DNA of 64,000 bases from positions 13,724,001 through 13,788,000 of the forward strand of contig NC_134373.1 in NCBI RefSeq assembly GCF_035582795.1, given 5' to 3'. Made by a program: the position numbers and the translations under genes. The notes below the pieces were generated by a model. That model did no database searches and was not told the origin of the DNA. It saw only the letters and a list, made by a program, of their open reading frames with translations. Shown in pieces: positions 50,852 through 62,640 of this stretch (its first letter is position 1; each line of letters opens with the position of its first letter). The stretch is from Mycteria americana. Lineage: Eukaryota > Chordata > Aves > Ciconiiformes > Ciconiidae.

Positions 50852-53369
50852 GTAAGAACCGACAGATTACACAAGGCCCCTGGCTCTTTTCCTCTAGATG
50901 TTAGCTACACAGTGACTCCACGAAACCTCAAAAAGACTACTGCTATTCACTGATGTTAACAAGCTGCTAATAAAATTAACCTGATATTCAAACATATTCT
51001 TTAGCATCACCTTCTCTATAATCTTCCCCTCTTTCCTTTGAAAATTATCAGCTATAGTTCATTTGTCATTATTAAATTTGTACCTGTTCTGAGGTTTTAA
51101 ATGGTGCCAGCATGGTCTCTGTGCCTCCACAAAGGGCGAGTTATTTCTCAAACACATTGCCGTATGGAGAGTTGCTTTCTTTGAAGCCCACATGGAGTCA
51201 GATTTTGGTTCTCGTAAACTCTGCTGGAATTTTGCCATCAGCATCAACGGAGCCAGTTCATGTGTGGATTTCACATCTATGAACCCTGACAAGGAACAAA
51301 CCTTCTCTACTTCTATTCAAGTGGAAAAGGCTTTCATGCTAACTAGCCGAGGGGTTTTTTTTTTCCTTGGATTGGAAAGGAAAGTGTCAGCCATCCCACA
51401 TGATACTCATCACACCGGCTCCCATATTTCTCAAGTCATGGGATAATATTCAAAGCAATTACATAATAGCATTTTGTATTCTGCATAACTCATTGCTATT
51501 AAAACTAATAAGCTACACCCATGCCAATGACATGATTTTTTTCCACAGTGCAGCAACTCTACTTCAAAAAAAACACGTAAAAAGCACAATGAGGCTTTTT
51601 AAGAGGATGAGACTTATCCAGCAATCTCTGATGGTGTGAGATATTGTAGACCTGCTACCGACATTTGTCTGGGAAGACTTTGCTTAACTCATTCTTGGCT
51701 CTACCATCAGTGATGTAATGAGTTCATCCCAAACTTGTGGCATGATTTTTTTTTTTTCCCAACATCCTACGTCTTGATCTGTGCTATATATACACCCAGT
51801 GATACATTCACAGATGTCTACGACAGTCAATTTGCAAATTAAGCAAGCCCATGCTGTGCCACTTTCCTGATGACACAGGGTATTAGTAAGTTAAGACGAA
51901 CATCAGGTAGCAAGGATCCTCATCCAACATCATATATTTTCATACTCTCACAAATGCTTAAATACTGCTTGCTTTTACATTGAAAGACAAGTCAGAGCTG
52001 ACCAAACAGTTTAAAAATCAACCACAGGTTGGTTTTTCTCCCAACCATTTCCTAGTAGTTGTTCATTTTTTCTTTCCTCTGACTCTGTCTCCACACTAAA
52101 TGTCAGAGACCCGAAGATTTGACATCAGGCTATGCTGTGCCAACAGTGCCTACAGGAGATGATAAAGACAAAATCTTTTCTCTTCATCTGCGCTCTACTT
52201 CATGAACTAGGTACAGACCAGAGTGAGGGCACTGACATGGGTTGATGGAGATTATATAGCTTATAAGTACTGCAGCAGGCCTGATGGTGAGCTGCGCCCA
52301 GTTTCTCATGTGACAGAAAGGGTCATGCTCAAGTATTACTTGATGCCACCCTTATAGTTCCTTGATCCTGGAATTAAGTGGCTTAATCATCCCCAGCACA
52401 ACTTACTTTGCTGCTGCCTAGCAGTCTCAAGAGAGCTAGGGCAGCAGAAGATTTTGGCAATGTCTTAATGTCTCTAACTAAATCCCTTATTCTTTGGGGA
52501 GGAGACTAGGGAGCTCCTATCTTGACTTTATAGAACTTCACTCAGGGATTTCCAAACACTAAAGGTATCCTTTGGGAATCAACCAACCTTGGAGACCAGT
52601 TAAAGGGACGAATTTAACTAGACCTGTAATTTCTTATTCCTGCATTAAGGTAAAAGCAGCAGAGTAGAGCCAAGGATCTGCTTCACAGTGATTTGATAGT
52701 GTCAACATTTCCTCTTCACTTGCTTTCTGGAGATAATATTGCAGTAGGTTGGTCTTAAGATTTAAATGAGGCGTGGGTTGAAGCTTGCCAAATACATTTT
52801 GGAAGCGCACCCTGAGTGTCTGGGAGGGCATGGAGGAAAGAGTAGAGATACTGCCTTGCAGAGTCTGCCACTAGTAAAAGCTCTTCAGGATCCAGCTGAC
52901 ACACCTACCACCAGACTGAGACTGCCAGACCTGATATTCAGAAACACTCTCAAGCCCAGCTAAAGCCATCAACAGCTGCAGGTGTTCTGAAAAAACTCTG
53001 GCTGCACAGAGTAGATGTTTCCTGAAAAACAGCATTGGAAGGAGGAATTCAACTTTTAATTGGGAAATAAATTACAACACAGCTATTTCCCCTCAAGTCT
53101 GTGGCACAGCATCTTAACAACCTGTGGTCACAGCCCTTAAGGCTTTCCTTTCTTTGGTCAGCTGTCTATCCACACTATTATTTATTCCATTTCATTCAAG
53201 AGTAAACACAGTCTCGAGATTCCGGAAGAGGAAAATGGTACATAGCATTCACAAACTGTGTGCCTGCATATATGTGTGTGTGTAGGGCAGTATGGGTGGA
53301 GGACTGAGAATTTTTCTTCCTCTTTTATATGTTAGCCGAAGTTAACTGATTTACTGAAAAGTCACACAG

Positions 53370-53430
53370 AGCAAGGCATAAAAACACTGGCCTGCGATTC
53401 AGAAAACTTGGGTTTAACTAAATGGTCACC
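53370..53430 (+). repeat. Weak MIR-like fragment
   Basis: The stretch aaacactggcctgcgattca followed by gaaaacttgggttta resembles the MIR 5' motif agcactggcctgggagtcaggagacctgggttc. Only this short stretch is recognisable. Confidence 0.35.
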
Positions 53431-54399
53431 ACCACTGAAATAGAGAGAAACCAGAGCCTTTGACAAACAACTGCATCACTTGTGCAGGAGATCTGACAGC
53501 AAACAGCAAGTCTGTGATAAATCTGGCAAAGCTAACTAGAAGTTAGTCAGCAGACAACTGCAGTAGAAAGATCTGGTTTTGTCTTAATCCTATGACATGC
53601 TGTTACTGTGACAGCTCACTAGAAGAAGCCCTGCTACCATCTTTGGAAGCCCTGGTAACCCTACCCCAAAAAGGATCAACTCAAAAGGTTTTCCACAATT
53701 CACCAAATCCCTGAGCCCAAAGGGCAACTTCAGTTACTTATGCAAGGGACACTCATGAAAAAAGCACTATCAAGACTTCTAGCCTGTCAGCTATAAGACA
53801 AGGTCCATCCTACATGGTATTTGCAATGAAACAGCTAGATTATTGGGTTTTTTTAATTGTTGAACAAGATTGAGGTTGACTTTGGCATACAAAGGGTCAG
53901 CACTCCCCCAAGGTCTACAAGCTAACTTCAGAAGCAATATACTAATGCTTACTGCCCTCCAGAGCATGGCCTCCCTGCTAAAGTTTGTCAATAATTAAAC
54001 AAACTATCTATTCAGTGGTAACTGGATCAATATGACCACTTAATATTATGTTCTTCCTTTCACATACAAACATGCATACCCAAGCCATCAACTGGCAGCA
54101 ATGTTTAGCTGTTATTAATCTGATCAGACTGGAAAAAACAATCAAATCCCTCTTATGAGAACACTGACTTCCACACAATTTCTTAAAGCTGTCTTTATTT
54201 TCTGGTTTATTTCTCATTAGTCTACAAGGTGTTTGTAAAATGATTCATGCACAAGGCAGTTAACTACAAAATACTCAAGAATAAAAATTGAAAGCTCCCA
54301 GTTTTTAGGAACTACATCTTGCAAAATCATTTGGAAGCTTTGACAGTTGCCTCATGGATATTTTTATTTCTTGATAATGCCAGCTTATTATCTAGGCTC

Positions 54400-54560
54400 C
54401 AGAAATATCCAAAGACCTCATCCCTATTGTGCTAAGCACTATACAAACACATAATGAATCAACAAGCCTTTCTTCTAAGAGCTTATATATATGAAATTGC
54501 AATCTTCACTGAACACATGAGAAATTTAAAGGCATATGCCAAAGCTTAATGCTACTTGTA
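54400..54560. repeat. Old amniote interspersed repeat relic
   Basis: The stretch catccctattgtgctaagca, then ctatacaaacacataat, then taagagcttatatatatgaa follows a repeat motif common in amniote genomes (cattgtgctaggcgctgtacaaacac, then aaagagcttacaatctaa). I cannot assign the family with certainty; MIR-like or L2/L3-like are both possible. Confidence 0.55.
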
Positions 54561-57500
54561 GGTAAAATATTAGGAGGAGCCTAGAATATTTCAGCACTAT
54601 CACAATCACGTAGCTTAGAGTGAACAGCAAGAGCAATGTTTAAATCACAGGAAGCAATTTGGCTAGTCGTAATGATCTCAGATACCAAGTATTCCACACA
54701 AAACACTTTGTATCCCAGCAACCCCAAATTGCTGTTAAAATCTTAATCCTACAGCTTTACATATGATATGAAAATTTGACCTTTTATACAAGTGCATACT
54801 AATAACACCAGCTGAATAGTTTGAAAAGTGCAACCAAATTCACCCCTATTCATATTCAGAACTGAACATTTTTCATGTTACTAATTAAGGGCATTTTTTA
54901 AAATGTGCACGTGCACTGTATGGGCATGAATGACCATACATACACGTACACATAAATACTTTTCAGTTCTAGCATTTGTGTGAGCCTTAAGCTAGCTCTA
55001 TCATGTCTTACATAGTAACAATATCTGCAGAGATAAAGAGTGAACCTTTACAAAGAGAAAGCCTTTAATCAGTCTTCTAATCAGAGTCTGAACTAATGAG
55101 GAAAGTCTCAGTGCAATCGAGATAGCTCTTGCTTAACTGCATCTGACATTTTGGAATAGATTAGGTTCTAATGGTCTACGGCAGAGCTTTCTCTTTAGAA
55201 ACCTTGGGATGTCATTAATAAATATTGGCCATCGTATAGGGACTCCACACCTCTGTAGCTGAGACAAAACATCTTATAGGAAATCACTGCCTACTGTGTT
55301 GTGAACCACATCAGTGAAGCCAGGCGCAACATCCATCAAAGATTAAAAGAGCAGAAAACGAACACTGCTGTGACCAAACACTTGAAATCATGTGCCGACT
55401 GCCACAAACAATTAGAATTCAGCAGGGGTATTCTCAGGCATTCACAAATCATGACTGCAGGAGACCTCAGGAAATGGGGCCACGATTAACCCATCCTTCT
55501 GTCCCCAGCCATAACAACGGGCTGTTAGGGGGAAGAAGCTGCAAGCTTTCTCATCATGAAAAAGGACTCATTTTCCTAAAATCTCACCTTATGATCAGGA
55601 TGTGAAGAATAGTCTGTTATACAGGGAAGCTTAAAGTTACAGAGAGCAGGAAATCTGAGCTTAATTCTCTGTTTTTTGAGCAAGGAGGGAGATCTGCATT
55701 AGGGTTCTCATTTGGCAGCAAGGGAACAGCTCAAAGGCGGCAGGCTTGGGGTCTCCAAAGAAGGCAGCTGCTCTTGTCCCCCAGTGTCTAGTGACAATCT
55801 CAATGCATCTTTGCAGACCGCTGATAGGCTCCATCGGTTAGGACCCATCTTGTCCTTATGCAGAAAGCAGATCACTACAGGAAGACAGGCTGCACATGAC
55901 ATTTGCCGATTCTGGGTGGGTAAAGGAAAACGGAAAGCCCTTCTGAGCACCAGAGCATGTGAAAAACTGTACAAATTGTAGACTAAAATTCCTAGGTTTG
56001 AATAATATTGGGCTCACAAAAAACACAAGGCCAAGCTATTTGGGGTATTATGTCCACAGACACACAAAAATTGTGGAAACACTCCTCTGTTTTACTACTT
56101 TTTATTTTAAAATGGGTCAGTTGAACTTAGTCCTACATTCTCAAATCTGCTGCAAGACTCCCTGAGATAGCCTGAGAACTGAAATGGGAACTTTCTCACC
56201 TGCCATTTGAAAAGGACATAGAATTAGATTTTCAGCAAAACAAAAACCCAAAAGGGATGGAAGGGCTGGCCCTGCTGGCTAGCACAGCCCCACTGCCTCT
56301 TGAGTACCTGCGCTGGCTCTTGCCTTTACCTGGACACCACAAGCTCTGGTGCCCCCTCCAACCATCTCTCCCATAGCTCCCTTACAACCTCATTCATGTA
56401 GGCCCTCCTGCAATGCCTCAGTAGCTGTAGCTGGCTGTGGAGCTGTGCAAGACAGGAGCTTGCAGGGGAAGGAGTTTTGATCAGACTTTGGAAGTTTTAT
56501 CTTTTTTATGTAAGTTTAGGCTTCCCAATATTCTCACATGCAGGCACATTTGTTGGCCCTGACATGCTGCCTGACTCCAGCTCGAGCTGAGAGCACCCAG
56601 TACCGTAAAGTCAAGTCTTGCACATTTTAAGAGGGCTCTCAGGACTGGAAAGGCCCAAAAGCAACGAACGCCACTGATATCAGTGCAAGTTTTCTACTAC
56701 ATGGTATCAACCTGTTGTTTACAATGGCTCTTGCTAGAAGAAATGATTGAATGCTGAGAGAAATATATACAGAGATGTAGGAAAAGAATAATTAAATGCA
56801 ATAATTGGCTGTAGTGCAAAGGAAAATGGACAGGCTTCAACATGCCTCCTATACTGTGAAACACTTGGGCAAGTACAGGGTGGCCTGTTTTGAGAACTGC
56901 CAATAAATACATTCCATGAATCTACACAAACTAGAAGATGACTAACTGGCAGACACGATTATAGCTTTATAGAATTTGCAGTTTATGGAGATAACTACTG
57001 TTTAGAGCTGTTATTTCTACACTTCATTTATTTCTCTTCTAAGAGAGCATTTGGTTTTCCATTTATGTCCTTTCAGTTCTTTACACGCCTGCTCACTGGG
57101 ATGTAGGGAACCCAGATCTTTCCAGCTCACGAAGAGTAACAGGTCTTCCCAGGTTAGCCCTTCATAAGCCACAGGAGCAACACAAGAGACACTCACCCTA
57201 ATCAGGGAACAAGTGTGATACATTGCGGAGTACTTGAGATAAGGCACCAAGACCTCATTAACTCCTTTTCAGTTCTTACCCTGCACAGCACTGACTTGTT
57301 CAGATCATTGGCAACACACTGCACAGAGGCAGAGCCTGGGATGAGAGCCAAAAACAGAGGAGGTGGCTAAAATCAAAGTAGACTGAAAAGGTAACCGACC
57401 TTGATCATAGTTCTCTTAAATTCTTACTGGCTTAATTGCTTACCTGTAGGCATCTTCATAAACACCTTCCAAGTTATTGATTAGAGCCTGTTAACTCAGA

Positions 57501-57562
57501 AGCAGCAGGGGGATAGGACAGACACTGACACTGAAGTCCTCCCACATGTATTATTGCTGCAG

Positions 57563-57725
57563 AAGGATCACAAAGGAACACCTTGGCACCCATACCTCCA
57601 TTTCCTGAACAAATCTGATAACCAGATTGACCGACAGATTTACCCAGGCTGTTCGTCCAAGAGATACCTCTTCAGACTCTCCCCAGCCTGGGATCCTGGC
57701 ATAATAGACAGGCTCCAATGTGCAG
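57563..57725 (+). CDS. KIAA2012: KIAA2012 internal coding exon (probably exon 3)
   Basis: A 163-bp exon that starts in phase 0 after attattgctgcag and ends in phase 1 before the donor cag|gtcagt. Its phase joins correctly to the exon ending at 50,851. The translation starts KDHKGTPWHPYLHFLNKSD, continues RQIYPGCSSKRYLFRL and ends RLQCAG with the last codon split. This resembles the next segment of human KIAA2012 as I recall it (PYLHF, then RQIQPGHSAKRYL, then RLWCAG). The order, orientation and spacing after the previous exon support the assignment. No domain of known function is visible. Confidence 0.85.
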
Positions 57726-60700
57726 GTCAGTGGCATTTAAAGTTAAATTTAAAAATAATTAAAATTATCTTTCTTAAAATACTTTTTTATACTTCAGAAT
57801 AATGCAGTTGTTTCTGAAGTTATTACTGGGGGGGGTGCTGAAAAAAATCTATTGCATTATATAGAGGGAGCTAGAAGAGGAAAATTAACATTCATGCACA
57901 CATTCCTTCCTAGCTGAGTAGAAGGAAAATAGAGTAAACATTCTTCTCATGTAGCAGGATTCACAGGATTTGGAGTCCAAACCAGCTTCCATTCAAATCA
58001 GTGAACAGATTCCAGCAGACAGGAGTTCAATCAGACCTCAGATTATTCTTAATATCGATATACAAAGTGACAGTACTGCACAATTGAGCCTGGTAAGTTA
58101 ATAATTTTACTGCGCGTGATACAGGAAAGGGACACAAATTTGGGACTTTCCAGTTCATAAGCTCTCACTTCCATGCTCTCCAGACATACCAAATGAAGAC
58201 ACATTAAGACAGAAGAGTTTGTATTCTGTACAAATCTGTGTTCCCCCAGATGTGGCATATAAATTTTGTCTCAAAGCTATAGCAGATAGCCACAAAGCTT
58301 GGGTATATAACCAAGTGATAAACTTCTGGGCTATTCAGATACAGTATTTTGTTTGGAGACAGCCTCCAACTAGAACCTTGTTTTATATCACCTTCCCCAG
58401 TTCAGTGTCTAAACCAGTTTTTGTTAAGCTTTTCAACCTGTACACATTCATGTGTACACATTTCAACTCCAATGACACAGCTGAGCATGAACAACTCTGC
58501 AACAGATAGTCACATTTCTGCTATTACTGGGAGTAATCAGAATAGTTTTAACAAAGTGTTTTGAATGAAAACAAGTATATTAAAGAAAGAGTTGTATTAA
58601 GTATTTTCACTTTTTCAGAAGGTTTAACAAAAACCTGTTTTTCAGTTTATTGGGATTTTTTTTCCTTCCCTTCATATTTTTAGCAACAAAATGAAAAAAG
58701 AAGAAGTGGGGAGGATTACAGTTTATTCCCTTTTCAATGTCTGAGGGACTGGAATGGACTGAGCTCTTCAAAGTTCCATTAGTCCCCCAACAATCTGTAA
58801 ACACATACACTTATTTATACATTAACAACCCATTTTCTTCTCCCACACAATCATTTCTCATTAATTATTGCCAACATGATTAACATTTTCTATTCTCCTG
58901 CCCGAAGCCATATATCTCTCTACTTGCAATCTATCCATTCCAGAGTGTATCAGGAATCCACTACTGCTTCAGGAATATTCCAGAATTTATGGGAAGACAC
59001 TACAGGACCTGTCTGCTGTTCCTGAAAAATAGCATTTTCTGCTTGTACCACCATCTTTCTGCAATGAACTAAGCCAACAAATCCACTTATGTATTGCTCA
59101 AAAATCTTTAAACAGAAAACATCATCTAAGTCTATATAATCATAAAGAGCCATGAAAATGTTGGGGGACATTATCCATTATCATTAGGCAGATGGGACAG
59201 TTTTTTTTCACCCTGTGCAGGTTAGCTGTGGAACTCATTGCCACAAGATACGGATCCTTGAAATATGCAATTAAAAAAAAAAAAAAGACAAATCTATGGA
59301 AGAAAAAAAACCCAACTAATCAAGGACTATTAAACCTACAGACCCGCTTAGCTGCTCCTTGCCAAGCACTAGGAGAATATAGTAGGAAAGCAGTTAATAT
59401 ATTTCTCTCATTCCATCCTAAGCATCCATTACTGACCACAGAGAGACAAAATGTTGGGCTGAAAAGACCTCTGGTCTGCCCCAAGCAAGGCCACTCGTAT
59501 AGAAGTAGATGCCCCAATCCTAGTTGAGGCTGGGTTTAATTTCTCTTAACAGGGAAGTTGGCTTCCAGCAATAGTGCAAAACTGCTGAAATTCAGAGACT
59601 GTGTTCCAAGCCAAGGATTCTTATATGCTGCTGTTGAAGTAATGGAAAGGCCATATAAGCTAGAGAGTGTGAGGAAAATTCCCAGTACAATGTGCCTCTC
59701 CCTACATCTGCCTCAGGCTTTTAAAACTCATTTCCATAGTAATTTCCTTCTCAACTTAACATTGCTTTGCTCCTAGTTCAATGAATACCTCCCCTGTTTG
59801 GTGAAATTCCTGCTAGGATACAGGATGTGAGCGCTTAATACAGTTTGCATTCAAATTACGTTTCTGTGCCTTCTTCAGGATACATAGTTTTAAATTCCAA
59901 AGTACTGGTCAACACCTTAAAGAAAAACAAAATCGCTGAAGCAAAACGCCACTTCCTGGAATACAGCATGAATTCTCAATTAGATTATAACTTAACCTGT
60001 GCCCATGCACATTAAGAGAGTAAACAAAGAGCTTTCCATGCACTACACAAGAATCGAACCTCAATTGCTGTCCTTGAGCGTAGACTGCTGAAGCTCAGCC
60101 ATATCAACTTCTTCATGAATTCATAAACCAGCATCATTCAGTTGTCACTGGATACATCAGGATGGATAAAGATTCTTGCAGCCAAACCCACAACCTACTA
60201 TCTTACAGGGCAGCATAGCTCTCAGTATTGGACAGGGATGTGAATCCACAACATTTCAACCTAAAAAAAATTAGACTTGCTCTGATCTCCCATAGATGCT
60301 GCACTTCTGCTTTGGACCTCACAAACTTCCTTCTTGTAGGACAGAGTTACTTGTTTCTAAAGGAGCCTGAGGACAGAGAAAAGTTTGCAGAAAACTATGG
60401 AAGCCAAGAAACACCTGGCAGGAGGAGAGCCCACGTACTTTTTTGGGCCTTAGCGAAATAATGGAGACTGGGGCTGCAAAGGACACTACCTAGAGCCAAA
60501 CTGCCTCCTGTTCAGGAGTCCCACAGGTACTCGTTGTTCACTGCTCCACTTTGCTGCCTCTCAGCCAGTTCCTGGCCTGCAGCTCTGAGTCTCCTCAGGC
60601 ACCCCCAGGACTGGTACTGAACGGGTGCAATGGAGTCTGTCTTACAGCAAAAATTGTGCCAGCGTATACTCTTGCTTCAGCACAAAACAGATGGCAGTCA

Positions 60701-62176
60701 CATTACTCAGCATACACTGGAAGGTGTTTAGAGACTAGAAACATCCAAAATCTTAAAAGAAAATAAAATGTTTGGAGCTGTCTGACTGTGCTGAGATGAT
60801 GCAGAGAATGCAAGTGAAGTTTATGATGCTCTTGTCTTAAAGTCTGTTTCTCAAACTATAGGATTATTTTGCTAAGTAGTGTTGTGATTCCTGGACCATT
60901 CACTAAGACTTGAACAATATGCCTGCTTACAAATAATATATTGAAATAGAAGAAAAATATCTTGCATCAATGTACCCATTAAGGTGTCACCTTTTAGGAG
61001 ATCTCAATCTGTTACATTGAAGTCAGTGAAAGTTCTGTCAAGCCCCTCTTGAGACCAAGCACAATTCCTTGGCTAAACTGTATATAAAGGGGGAGAGGGG
61101 GGGAGGAGTTCATCTATTTAAGCACTCTAAGCTAGAAACAAAGAATAGAAAAACTTAAAACTTATCCCTTCTCTTTCCTGCTCTAGCCATACAGTCTTAC
61201 CCCATTTGTGCCTGCTGTGGTATTCATTTAATTCCTGGAAGAGCTGATTCAGCTCACTAAACCAGCAGAAAAACATCCCAGCCAAGAAACAAACGTGAAT
61301 AGAACTCGGACTCAAAAAAAAATAATCCTTCTATAAAAGATCATTTTGATTGGAAACTGGGTTTTGGACTAAGCACAACTTCTTGAGAGTGTCTGCTTTC
61401 TGCAGAACATTTCAGGTTTGTAAAAAATGAAGACTGTCTTCAAGTCAAATGACAGAAATTCAAAGAAAACATGGAAATTGGCCCCAAAAGGGATGGAATA
61501 GCACACTGTTCTGCTCACTGCTTCTATGAAAGTTTTCCTTCTTTCCCAGAGCACACGGCTGAAAGGTCTCCAGGTCGCAAAGGCTGTTATGGTAGAGCAC
61601 AGGCACAGGAATGAGCAGAACTATATAGAAAATCCAAGGGACATTGAAACTCTAAACAAACCCACAGAGGGCTTTGTAGGAACATCACTATCAACTTCTC
61701 TCATCTGCTGAGTGAGAAATCCCATTCTACTTTCTATGGAGGCTATTTCCCTGAAAAAAAGAAGCCCTACAATGGTAAGAAATAAGTATATTTTTCAGGC
61801 CACATAGCAGGCATGTTTGTCCTGAACTCCACAGATTCCTGAAGAATGACAAGACTTATATACATGTAGCATACAAGGAAGCATTGATTTGACAGCCACT
61901 GCTGTCACTACAGGGCACAGGGAATCTCAAGTATACATGACCTAATGGTTATGGTTCCATGTGGCAAAGCTCCATAGGAAGGAAGCACTGTTGCAATGCA
62001 ACACATTTAAACGTGTTATGAGGAAACATTCCTCCTCCACAGGGGCATCTGGAGTGCAGTGCCTTTTTTCCATGATAGATTCAGTGGCAGGATAAGTCTC
62101 CCAGTTGGAGGCACTGACCTGTTTTTATCTTCCATTCTTCTTTATGCCATCTCCCATTCTTTCATTGCTGAACAAG
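57726..62176 (+). other. KIAA2012: KIAA2012 intron between the second and third exons seen
   Basis: A 4.45-kb phase-1 intron from gtcagt to a T/C-rich acceptor ending aacaag. It includes an old CR1-like element at about 59,190-59,520 and an A run at 59,273-59,286. No additional exon fitting phase 1 was recognised; the open frames near 59,558 and 60,228 show no KIAA2012-like sequence. Confidence 0.55.
59190..59520 (+). mobile_element. Old CR1/L3-type LINE 3' relic
   Basis: The stretch gttagctgtggaactcattg followed by ccacaag matches the conserved WNSLP-type end of old CR1/L3 reverse transcriptases (ctgtggaactcactgccacaag). About 230 bp later, tgttgggctgaaaagacctc followed by tggtctgcccc matches the 3' end as I know it (tgggctagatggacctttggtctgaccc). 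An A run has expanded in between. The copy is far more diverged than the CR1 at 6,912-7,546 and has no coding capacity. Confidence 0.6.
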
Positions 62177-62292
62177 GATATGTGAAGACCCAGGATGTTA
62201 AAGTAAAAGGACTTAATGAAAACAACTTTTTTCCTCCTATCCCATCTGCCACAGGCTCAGAACAAGATGTAGTAGTGGAGGAACATAGAAAG
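62177..62292 (+). CDS. KIAA2012: Probable KIAA2012 internal coding exon (probably exon 4)
   Basis: A 116-bp exon whose acceptor (pyrimidine-rich from 62,118, ending aacaag) enters in phase 1, exactly as the 57,563-57,725 exon requires. Splicing gives CAGYVKTQ across the junction, close to the CAGYIK I recall for the human protein. The exon reads on without a stop to a phase-0 donor (aag|gtcagg), ending VVVEEHRK. The rest shows less obvious similarity, so support is the junction, the phase and the splice sites. No domain is recognisable. If correct, the gene continues beyond the window, since no terminal exon is seen. Confidence 0.6.
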
Positions 62293-62324
62293 GTCAGGTT
62301 TTGGGGGTTTGTGTGTGTTCGGGT

Positions 62325-62345
62325 TTTTGTTTTGTTTTGTTTTTA
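62325..62345. repeat. (TTTTG)n simple repeat
   Basis: Three to four copies of a gtttt-type unit lie just after the donor of the preceding exon. Confidence 0.75.
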
Positions 62346-62394
62346 ATTCTTCTGTAGTTGAAATAGCTTATAAAATGGTCTCAGGTCTCATAAC

Positions 62395-62640
62395 TTAAGC
62401 ATGACACATAAAATGTGTGGAGCTGAGACAAACCAGTGGTCCATCTGATCCAGGACCTTGTCTCTGACAGTGGATAGTATTGGACACTTCCCAGGAAGGG
62501 GCCAAAAGTGAACAAATTAAGAAATTATGATTGCTTAGTTAGTAGACTGCCTGTCCTTAAGGAAAAAGCCCTTCCTGAAAATCACTAGTTAGAGCCTGGC
62601 CTCTGAGCTCAGGGTCCCAGAATTACAATACATAACAAAT
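62395..62640 (-). mobile_element. Old CR1-type LINE 3' relic, reverse orientation
   Basis: The stretch aaaccagtggtccatctgat, then ccaggaccttgtctctgaca, then gtgg is the antisense of the old amniote CR1 3' end (in antisense: agaccagtggtccatctagcccagtatcctgtct, then gacagtggcc). Decayed matches continue through tgcctgtccttaagg and gcctggcctctgagctcag. The copy lies inside a KIAA2012 intron and is non-functional. Confidence 0.6.

Larger units (their letters stand above)
50852..57562 (+). other. KIAA2012: KIAA2012 intron between the first two exons seen
   Basis: A 6.7-kb intron bounded by gtaaga and ctgcag, in phase 0. It contains no further supported exon. It holds T runs near 51,353 and 51,746, a short (TG)n near 53,272, and degenerate MIR-like sequence at about 53,370-53,430 and 54,400-54,560. 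Confidence 0.75.
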
